Below, in pieces: positions 27,871 to 34,671 of a DNA stretch of 64,000 nt. Position 1 is the first letter of the stretch. Each line of letters opens with the position of its first letter. The notes under the pieces are model-generated. The model did no database searches. It was given only the letters and a program-made list of their open reading frames with translations, and had not been told where the DNA came from. The position numbers and the translations under genes are program-made. Source of the DNA: an uncultured Pseudomonas sp. (GTDB taxonomy: Bacteria; Pseudomonadota; Gammaproteobacteria; Pseudomonadales; Pseudomonadaceae); NCBI RefSeq assembly GCF_913777995.1, contig NZ_CAJYVE010000050.1:24640-88639 (forward strand). Reading direction: 5' to 3'.

Positions 27871-28248
27871 CCCGACCTCTTTGTAGCGATGCACTTTTCC
27901 ATGTGTAACGAAGCTGAGCGTAACGCAAGCATGGCAGCACGCAAAGGAGCATCGGCAAAAGTTCCAGAACATTGAGTAGGAAAAAAACCGAAAAACCGAT
28001 AAAGGGCGATAAAGCCCAGTGAATTCGAGCCTCGCCGGAAAAATTTCAGATGAGCGGTATTGAGAGAGTGACGAATCTTCAAGGTATCGAAAGAGCGTCA
28101 TCAATTGCGATTAATGTTCTATTCGCGACAAGGCGCCAATGAAATCTACCAAGACGGTTGGCAATAGCTAAGCTCTGAGCTGACCTGTCAGCCATTACGG
28201 TGCCAGCTGACAGCTCGCCCCCATTAAAAAATGAAAGGAACAGGGATC
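27871..28248. promoter_or_regulatory. AT-richer divergent intergenic region
   Basis: This 378-base gap separates the divergent sulfotransferase/giant-protein run (minus) from the tail-collar gene (plus), so it should hold both promoters. It is clearly less GC-rich than its surroundings. CTGTCAGC (28185-28192) and GCTGACAG (28206-28213) form an 8-bp stem with a 13-base loop in the leader of the plus-strand gene. I see no convincing sigma-70 or sigma-54 promoter and no coding potential. Confidence 0.5.
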
Positions 28249-28842
28249 ATGGAAGTTTTCATGGGTTCGATCATGACGTTCGGCTTTCCCTTTGCGCCTA
28301 CTGGCTGGGCGCAATGCAACGGCCAGACGATGAACATCAGCCAATACAACGCCTTGTACGCGTTGCTGGGCACCATTTATGGAGGCAATGGCACGCAGAC
28401 CTTCATGCTGCCCAACCTCCAAGGCAGGATGCCGATAAACCAGGGCACCGGCCTCAACTTGACCAATCGCGTGATTGGCACGGCGTCGGGCGTTGAAAAG
28501 GCCACGGTTGCGATTACCAATATGCCGTCTCACGTACATCAGATGAGCACCCTGACCGCAACCACCACGATCAATCTGGCTGCACAGACGAACACTGCAA
28601 ACTCCATCGCCCCTACCACTACCAATAGCTATATCGGAGGCTCTACAGCAGGTCCGACTTCCGCCAATATCTTTACGCCGGACTTGGGAACCACAGCACC
28701 CATCGTGCAGAAAGGTGTTTCCACAGCCATTAGCGGAACCATGCAGCCGGTCGGGGGCGGTCTCCCCCTCGACATCATGAACCCGTTCCTGGTGGTGAAC
28801 TTCAGTATTGCTCTACAGGGCTATTTTCCTACTCGCAACTGA
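28249..28842 (+). CDS. Phage-tail-collar/MdpB-like protein
   Basis: A 197-residue protein of the tail-collar (microcystin-dependent-protein-like) family. The N terminus carries the typical MGSIMTFGFPFAPTGWAQCNG, then LLGTIYGGNGTQTFMLPNLQGR with the G-x-R turn, and after a Thr/Asn-rich middle the end is MNPFLVVNFSIALQG. These domains trimerise and bind surfaces in phage tails, but solitary chromosomal copies in small clusters are common and of unknown role. No other phage gene is nearby. ATG at 28249 follows AAGGAACAGGG. A companion small gene follows 52 bases later. Confidence 0.85.
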   Translation: MEVFMGSIMTFGFPFAPTGWAQCNGQTMNISQYNALYALLGTIYGGNGTQTFMLPNLQGRMPINQGTGLNLTNRVIGTASGVEKATVAITNMPSHVHQMSTLTATTTINLAAQTNTANSIAPTTTNSYIGGSTAGPTSANIFTPDLGTTAPIVQKGVSTAISGTMQPVGGGLPLDIMNPFLVVNFSIALQGYFPTRN

Positions 28843-28894
28843 TGCATTCGAGCCCAAGGAAGGGTTCTTCACTACCTATTGCAGGAGTTGTCAA

Positions 28895-29206
28895 ATGCTG
28901 GAGAACGTCACTGCGGAACATTTCAGGGCTCTGGTCGGCAGCCTTGGCGTGCTGCAATTGAGCGATGGTAGCCGGTTGCCGATCACCATATCGGCCATCG
29001 AAGAGAAACCCCAGGCGCGCCTGGCCGATAAACAGCGTATGCCCTTCAACGTCAGTCTTGACGCGCTTGAGCCGAGCGACTTCGTGGATGGACTCTGCAC
29101 CCTGCAGATTCCGGAATCGGCTCAGCTCGAAGCGCTGTTTGTTTCACGGGTCCCGCCCCTTGGCCGGGACCCGAACCTGGCCTACTACCACATCAGCTTC
29201 AACTGA
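28895..29206 (+). CDS. Small conserved protein (DUF6916-like) paired with tail-collar gene
   Basis: A 103-residue cytosolic protein with no signal peptide or membrane helix. It begins MLENVTAEHFRALVG, has a beta-rich middle and ends PNLAYYHISFN. GCAGGAG lies 7 bases before the ATG. I recall similar short proteins beside tail-collar genes, assigned to a DUF (DUF6916), but I cannot verify the family number from sequence alone. It is transcribed with the tail-collar gene and ends one base before the stop codon of the convergent GNAT gene. Confidence 0.65.
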   Translation: MLENVTAEHFRALVGSLGVLQLSDGSRLPITISAIEEKPQARLADKQRMPFNVSLDALEPSDFVDGLCTLQIPESAQLEALFVSRVPPLGRDPNLAYYHISFN

Positions 29207-29722
29207 TCAGACCACAATGGCGCGCCGCTGCGGGTACCAGACCAACCGCTCGGCCGCCACATCCCGTTCCTCGACCTGAAACCCCAGCGCCAGGTAATGC
29301 TGGCGTGCATGGGGGTTGTTGGCCCATACCACCGTGGAAACCGGGCAGCGCACCTGCTCGGCGGCCTGCTGGACGCCCTGGAGCACCGTGCGGCCATGGC
29401 CCTGGCCGCGCGCGGCGGGAATGAACGCCAGGTACAGCACGCGAATCTCGTTCGGGCCGAAATCGGTCACCAAGGCGCCGATACAGGTGCCCAGCTTTTC
29501 CACCACATAGTGCATGGCCCCCGGAAAACCATTGCCGATGCCCTGCTCCTGTACATGGTGCTGCTGGTTGATGACCTGCTCGACGAACTCCTGTTCGCCG
29601 TCGATCCACTGCAAGTCCGGGCGCGCCGAATGGTAGAGCGTCTGCAAAAATAGCGCGTCGGCCTCCACGGCCGGCCGTACCAGCAGGTCACCGACGCTGC
29701 CGGAATGCTTGTTGGATTTCAT
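29207..29722 (-). CDS. GNAT-family N-acetyltransferase
   Basis: A 171-residue acetyl-CoA-dependent acetyltransferase. Motif A, the acetyl-CoA pyrophosphate loop, is PAARGQGHGRTVLQG (Q/R-x-x-G-x-G/A), followed by the motif-B region NNPHARQHYLALGF. The substrate is unknown; no neighbour defines it. GGGAGA precedes ATG at 29722. It ends one base after the convergent plus-strand gene and is set off upstream by a REP element. Confidence 0.88.
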   Translation of the reverse strand: MKSNKHSGSVGDLLVRPAVEADALFLQTLYHSARPDLQWIDGEQEFVEQVINQQHHVQEQGIGNGFPGAMHYVVEKLGTCIGALVTDFGPNEIRVLYLAFIPAARGQGHGRTVLQGVQQAAEQVRCPVSTVVWANNPHARQHYLALGFQVEERDVAAERLVWYPQRRAIVV

Positions 29723-29788
29723 TGGTTCGTCTCCCTGACCTTATTCCAATACTGTTCGATTAAGCGCTTTGCGCCTTTGAGGCTCGGT

Positions 29789-29873
29789 GGGAGCGGCTTC
29801 AGCCGCGAAAGCGCCAGGAAATTCAATGCATCTGCTGTGAACATGCGCTCGCTTCGCGGCTGAAGCCGCTACC
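29789..29873. repeat. REP/BIME composite, family A
   Basis: GCGGCTTCAGCCGCGAA and TTCGCGGCTGAAGCCGC flank a centre nearly identical to that of the element at 3854-3934, including CATCTGCTGTGAACATG. It lies between the GNAT gene and the 3' end of the HlyD operon. Confidence 0.9.
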
Positions 29874-29902
29874 CGGTCTGACTGCCCCGTATTGGACCTT
29901 GT

Positions 29903-31999
29903 TCAGAATCCGCTCTCACGCACGCCCAGGGCGGCCAGCCGACGCCATGCCGCCAGCAGCACTGACTCGCTCTGCCCCTCGAGCATCACCACCCCGCGCA
30001 GGGGCTGTACCGGCGCGGCAACCGACTCGTCGACCTTCAGGCGCACGCCATACTGGGCCTGCACGGGTTCGGCGCGCTGCTGCTCGTCGCGACGCACGGC
30101 AATCGGGCCATGATGGTCGGAGGTCAGTGCCTCCTGGTCGAGCCAGGCGGCGCCATTGGCGTCGATCTCAAGCAACTCCACCGGCAACGAGGCGCGCATG
30201 GGGTCATCGGCGATGAAGCGCCCCTTGGTGCCTACCTCGACACGCCACAGGGCATCCTCGGCCAGATAGCCACGCAGGCGGGTTCCCGACTCGACGATGC
30301 GCGCCAGCGGCACGCCAGGCGCTACCCAGCGGCCGGGTTCCAGGTTGGGCATCAGGTCACGCACCCGGCCGGCCTGGGGCGCGCGGATCGATAAACGCTC
30401 GCGCTGCGCCGCCAGGCCGCGGTACTCGGCCACCGCTTCGGCCAGACGCTGCTCCAGCACACCGATATCCGCCACGGTTTCACTGCGCCCGGCCTGACGA
30501 CGCAGCTGCAACTGCAGAATGTCGATTTCGCGCCGCACGATGGTCTGCCGCGAGTCGATGTCGGGTGAAGCCAGTTCGACCAATACCGCGCCCTGCTCGA
30601 CCGCCTGGCCATCCTCGACCAGGATGCGTGCGACCCGCGCCGCCACCGGCGAATGCAGCTCGCTGACACGCCCCGCCTCAAGCATCGCCGGCACCTCGAC
30701 GCTGCTGCGCCAGGGCACCACCAGCACTGCCAGCAAGCCTGCCAGCACCAGCGCTACCAACAACACCCGTGGGGTATGGGCCTGCTCACGATGCGCCCAC
30801 CAGTGACGCATTTCCTTGTAGATCGGCATGAAAATGAAGAACCCCAGCTCCACCAGCATCAGGAAGATACCCAGCAGTTTGAAGAACAGGTGATAGACCG
30901 CCAGGGCGATGCCGAAGAACAGCACCGCGCGCCACAGCCAGGACAGGTAGCCCCAGGCCAACAGGCGCCAGCGCATCCTCGCAGGCCAAGGCTCCGGTGC
31001 CGGCACGCCATAGCCGAACAGCTTCTCCCGCAGATGCCAGCGACACAGGGCAAAGGCCCGCGCCTGCAGGTTATCCACTTCCCACAGGTCACTGACCAGG
31101 AAGTAACCATCGAAGCGCATGAACGGGTTGAGGTTGACCACCACGGTCGTGATCCAGGTCGCACTGGCAAGCATGAAGGCCGCCGTACGCGCCGGGCCGT
31201 CGGGCAACAGCGACCAGGCCAGCAGTGCGATGCAGGCCAGGAGCATTTCGGCCAGTACCCCGCCGGCGCCGATCAGCAGCCGCGCGCGCCGGTCATTGAC
31301 CCGCCAGGCATCGCTGACATCGGTGTAGAACAGCGGAAACAGGACCATGAACGCCAGGCCCATGCTCTGCACCCGGCAGCCGGCGCGTTTAGCCATGAAG
31401 GCATGCCCGAATTCGTGACAGAGCTTGGCGAACACCAGCGCCACACCGAAAGATAGGGCACCGCCCAGGCTGAACAGGTGGGGAAAGGTGCCGGTGAAAC
31501 GCTGCCAGTCCCGGGCCACGAGAAACACCCCGAGCATCAGCGTCAACGGCAGGCCATAGCGCAGCAGGAAAGGTCCGAAGCGCAGCAGCCAGGGCCAGAC
31601 CCGGTTGAGGAAGGGATCCGGGCGCCATAACGGAATGCGGAAGAACAGGTACTGATGCAGCACGGTTTTCCACAGGCTCTGGCGCATCATCGCCGCCTTG
31701 AAAGCATAGCTACTGCGTTGCTGCGGGTCGCTGGAACTCACCAGGTCATGGGTGCGCAGAAAGCTCAGCATCTGTTCGAGTTCGGCCGCTCCCAGCTTGA
31801 GGCCTGGTTCGCGATTGGCGGCCTGGAGTATCTGTGCCGGATCACCCAGCGCCCAGTGACGCAGCAGTCGAATGGCCTGTGCGCCCAGCTTGAAATAGCG
31901 ACCGCGCAGCGGATCGGCCAGGGTCCAGCGTGGCGAGCCGTCCAGCGCCGGGCTGGAAGGCGACAGCTGCAGGTCTTCGCGCAGGCCTGGCAGGTTCAT
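29903..31999 (-). CDS. M50 site-2-protease-like membrane protein fused to HlyD-type adaptor
   Basis: A 698-residue fusion. Residues ~1-110 are soluble. Residues ~115-420 are polytopic and contain the zinc motif HEFGH (within LCHEFGHAF, near 195) and the second M50 motif NLNPFMRFDGYF near 293, as in site-2 proteases. After a last span (~412-430) residues ~430-690 are membrane-fusion (HlyD) type: a lipoyl-like half (SELHSPVAARVARILVEDGQAV), a coiled coil, and IRAPQAGRV. Its ATG directly follows the stop of the GAF-HlyD gene (TAGATG). The fusion suggests intramembrane proteolysis coupled to export across the envelope. The peptide substrate is unknown; the giant LEPR-motif protein is my candidate. 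Confidence 0.85.
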   Translation of the reverse strand: MNLPGLREDLQLSPSSPALDGSPRWTLADPLRGRYFKLGAQAIRLLRHWALGDPAQILQAANREPGLKLGAAELEQMLSFLRTHDLVSSSDPQQRSSYAFKAAMMRQSLWKTVLHQYLFFRIPLWRPDPFLNRVWPWLLRFGPFLLRYGLPLTLMLGVFLVARDWQRFTGTFPHLFSLGGALSFGVALVFAKLCHEFGHAFMAKRAGCRVQSMGLAFMVLFPLFYTDVSDAWRVNDRRARLLIGAGGVLAEMLLACIALLAWSLLPDGPARTAAFMLASATWITTVVVNLNPFMRFDGYFLVSDLWEVDNLQARAFALCRWHLREKLFGYGVPAPEPWPARMRWRLLAWGYLSWLWRAVLFFGIALAVYHLFFKLLGIFLMLVELGFFIFMPIYKEMRHWWAHREQAHTPRVLLVALVLAGLLAVLVVPWRSSVEVPAMLEAGRVSELHSPVAARVARILVEDGQAVEQGAVLVELASPDIDSRQTIVRREIDILQLQLRRQAGRSETVADIGVLEQRLAEAVAEYRGLAAQRERLSIRAPQAGRVRDLMPNLEPGRWVAPGVPLARIVESGTRLRGYLAEDALWRVEVGTKGRFIADDPMRASLPVELLEIDANGAAWLDQEALTSDHHGPIAVRRDEQQRAEPVQAQYGVRLKVDESVAAPVQPLRGVVMLEGQSESVLLAAWRRLAALGVRESGF

Positions 32000-33319
32000 C
32001 TACAGGCCTATGCTCTGGCGCAACCCGGCCAGCGGACGACGCAGCAGGTAGAGGGCCAGCGGCGCGCGGTCGCCGTAGACCTTGGCAGTACCGCGCAAGC
32101 CAATGCGCGGTGGCGTGTCGAGGAATGCGGCGTCCAGCCGATAGGCCAGCTGACCGCCTGGGGTCGGCTGCGCCTCATAGGCGGCACGTTGCAGGCGCGC
32201 CTCATGCCGGTGCAAGGGATCGCTGTCGAGAAACAGAGCCACTTCGGCATCCGGGGCCAGTTCGATGGCGTCGCCCACCGCCAACTCGATACGCAGTTCG
32301 GCCTGGGTCGGGTTGGCGATTTCCATGAGGCGTTCGCCGGTCTGCACGGGTTTGCCGGTCCAGCGCTGGGCGTCGGCGAACACGGCGATGCCATCGCGCT
32401 CGGCACGCACTTCGCTGCGCTTGAGCAGCTCGCTGGCATAGTCGCGTTCGGCGCGCTTCTGCTCCACACGAGCAGCCAGCAGGTCGACCCGCGAGCTGGA
32501 CTCGGCGTCGGCAAAGGCGCGCTGGGCACTGCCGCGTAACTCGGCCTCGGCCACGCCCAAGGCACGTTCGGCCACGTCGGCCGATGCCTTGAGCGTCGTA
32601 TTGTCGAAACGCACCAGCAGGTCGCCGGTCTTTACCGGCTGGTTGGGCTTGACCAGGAATTCGGCAATTACACCATCCAGTGGCGCAGTCACCACGCGGC
32701 CGTTGAGCGGCACCACTTCTGCCGGAGCCAGTACCGACTGACGCACCGGTATCCATAGGGCCAGGAACAGCACAGCCACCACGGCGAACCGGCGCTTGCG
32801 GTTGAAGCGCATACGCCAGGGTTTGCGCGGCTGCAGCGCCAGCCAGGCGTGCGCGTAGGTATCGCCCAACTGAGTCAGCAGGAGCTTTTCCGAAGCGCTC
32901 CAGGCACGGTCGCGGGCGATCCACAGACCACCGAATACGACACCGCCACGGTCACGCAGCGGCAGCCAGAAGACGTGCGGTGCACAAAGCTCGTTCCAGT
33001 CGCTGCGCACCTGCTGATCGAAGGCGTCGATGCTCACCGAGTCAGGCTGGTTCAGCCGTTCCAGCTTTTCCTGCTGGACGACCGCCTGCTCGACGAAGGC
33101 CACGAACGGCGCATTGGGCTCGACCATACTGATGCCGGTTACCGCTTTGACCTTGCCGGCGATGACCAGGGCTGCATGGCGAAAACCGAAAAGCGCCTGG
33201 CCGTCATTGACCAGGCTGTAGGCCAATTGCTCGATGCTGGCGGCCGCGCGAGTGACCCGCTCAAGCTCGAGAAACTGTGCAAATACCCGTTCTACGGCGC
33301 CGGGCACCGGGGCGTTCAT
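32000..33319 (-). CDS. HlyD-family membrane-fusion protein with N-terminal GAF-like domain
   Basis: A 439-residue protein. Residues ~20-160 look like a GAF-type sensory domain on the cytosolic side (VNDGQALFGFRHAALVIAG, PLRDRGGVVFGGLWIARD). One membrane span at ~177-193 (RRFAVVAVLFLALWIPV) leads to a periplasmic HlyD part: lipoyl half (TAPLDGVIAEFLVKPNQPVKTGDLLVRFD), coiled coil (~245-305), then a beta-barrel region. Membrane-fusion proteins bridge an inner-membrane transporter and a TolC channel. It overlaps the upstream HlyD gene by 4 bases and abuts the M50-HlyD gene. The GAF assignment is by pattern and less sure than the HlyD part. Confidence 0.8.
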   Translation of the reverse strand: MNAPVPGAVERVFAQFLELERVTRAAASIEQLAYSLVNDGQALFGFRHAALVIAGKVKAVTGISMVEPNAPFVAFVEQAVVQQEKLERLNQPDSVSIDAFDQQVRSDWNELCAPHVFWLPLRDRGGVVFGGLWIARDRAWSASEKLLLTQLGDTYAHAWLALQPRKPWRMRFNRKRRFAVVAVLFLALWIPVRQSVLAPAEVVPLNGRVVTAPLDGVIAEFLVKPNQPVKTGDLLVRFDNTTLKASADVAERALGVAEAELRGSAQRAFADAESSSRVDLLAARVEQKRAERDYASELLKRSEVRAERDGIAVFADAQRWTGKPVQTGERLMEIANPTQAELRIELAVGDAIELAPDAEVALFLDSDPLHRHEARLQRAAYEAQPTPGGQLAYRLDAAFLDTPPRIGLRGTAKVYGDRAPLALYLLRRPLAGLRQSIGL

Positions 33320-34092
33320 TGGCGCTCCGCGAAGCTGGCCGTGCCACTCATGCCCGCCAGCAAGCCCTCGGATTTGGGCAGGCTGGCGACCAGCAGCAGG
33401 GTCTGGCTGCCCTCATCGATGCGCGCGCCCAGGCGCTTGACCGTGGCGGTCAACGCTTTGCCGGTTTCATCGGGAACGAAGGTGAAGGTCTGGCCCGGCT
33501 TGATACGCGCCATCCAGCGCGAGGGCACCAGCACGTGGATTTCCAGGGTGCGATTGTCGACGATCTCCAGCATCGGCGTACCGGCCGAGACGCTTTCGTA
33601 GCGCTGCACCTTACGTGCGACAACCTGACCGTCATAAGGCGCCACCACGCTGCAGCGCTTGACCTGCACCTGGTAGACATTGGCCTGGGCCTGGGCTTCG
33701 GCCAGCCGGGCCTCGGCACGGGCGACCTCGAAGCGGCCCACCGAATTCAGCGATGCCAGTTGCCTGTTGTGCGCCAGCTCTTCATTCGCGCCACGCGTGG
33801 CAGCCTGCGCGGCCACCAGCTGTGCCTGAAAGGCCGAGCAGTCAAAACGCGCCAGCAGGTCCCCTTTGCTGAAGGACTCGCCTTCGCGTACGGGCAGCTC
33901 GGTAATGCGCCCCGACAGCTCGCTGGCCAACACCGCCTGGTCCTGAGCCCGCAGCACACCGCGTGCTTCGCTGGCGGCTGGCGACTGGGTGGCCGGCTTG
34001 TCGAGCAGCGGGTCGTTATCGGCCGACGTCTGCGCCTGCACCCAAGGGGTCAGGCAAAACAATCCAAAAGCGATTCCTTGCATATAACGCAT
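33316..34092 (-). CDS. Periplasmic HlyD/RND-type adaptor protein
   Basis: A 258-residue exported adaptor. The N terminus MRYMQGIAFGLFCLTPWVQAQ is a Sec signal peptide ending VQA. The mature part has a lipoyl half-motif (SELSGRITELPVREGESFSKGDLLARFD), a coiled coil (~85-140), then APYDGQVVARKVQRYESVSAG and a beta-barrel. ATG 34092 with GGAG upstream is preferred to the adjoining GTG. It is the first gene of the three-gene adaptor operon and overlaps the second by 4 bases. Confidence 0.88.
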   Translation of the reverse strand: MRYMQGIAFGLFCLTPWVQAQTSADNDPLLDKPATQSPAASEARGVLRAQDQAVLASELSGRITELPVREGESFSKGDLLARFDCSAFQAQLVAAQAATRGANEELAHNRQLASLNSVGRFEVARAEARLAEAQAQANVYQVQVKRCSVVAPYDGQVVARKVQRYESVSAGTPMLEIVDNRTLEIHVLVPSRWMARIKPGQTFTFVPDETGKALTATVKRLGARIDEGSQTLLLVASLPKSEGLLAGMSGTASFAERQ

Positions 34093-34194
34093 CACGCAGA
34101 CTCCATGTCGGACGCGGCCAGTCTACGACAGCCATGTCAGCCGTCAAGCGAGTTGCCAGTATCCCGACGGGCAGCGCTGAACGACCTCCGGCAC

Positions 34195-34671
34195 TCAGAT
34201 CAGTGGCGTACTGGCCTCCACCAACCAACGTTCCAGACCTTCCAGGTCGGGGATCCGCGCCTGGGTTTCGCCCACCTGCACGGCGGCCAGTTCCAGGTCG
34301 GCCAGCGGCACGTCGACATAGCTGAGCTGGCCGTCGACCTTGTGCGAACGCGGGATACCCTGGATCAGCAGCGCCAGGTAGCGCAGCTCCGGGCGCCCGC
34401 CCAGGGCGTTGAGCACGACGATGCGCGCGCGCCCGCCGACCTTGGTGCGTCCGCCACAGGCGGCCTCGAAACTGAGCAGTGGCAGTTCCAGGTCGCGCCA
34501 GTAGATGGTGCCCAGGAACCAGGCCGGGGCCTGCGGATCGGCCTGGCAGTCCTGATAGTCGATCAGTTCCGCCACCGCCACGTTGGGCAGCAGCAGAAAG
34601 CGGTCGCTCAGCGGCAGCAGCAGGGTGGTGAGGCTGGCGCGACGGCTGGATTCATAGGCGAGGTCAGGCAT
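34195..34671 (-). CDS. chpC: ChpC, CheW-like adaptor of the Chp/Pil system
   Basis: A 158-residue CheW-domain protein, LLPLSDRFLLLPNVAVAELIDY at its start and PAWFLGTIYWRDLELPLLSFE in the middle matching the CheW beta-barrel. It is the second CheW-type coupling protein of the type IV pilus chemosensory system; in P. aeruginosa ChpC links accessory receptors to ChpA. ATG 34671 lies inside the chpA end (8-base overlap), supporting translational coupling. In P. aeruginosa chpB sits between chpA and chpC; here it is absent. Confidence 0.9.
   Translation of the reverse strand: MPDLAYESSRRASLTTLLLPLSDRFLLLPNVAVAELIDYQDCQADPQAPAWFLGTIYWRDLELPLLSFEAACGGRTKVGGRARIVVLNALGGRPELRYLALLIQGIPRSHKVDGQLSYVDVPLADLELAAVQVGETQARIPDLEGLERWLVEASTPLI

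Noticed and set aside
28249-29206. Tail-collar genes as evidence of a prophage
   Set aside because: No capsid, portal, integrase, lysis or other tail genes are nearby, and no attachment-site duplication is seen.
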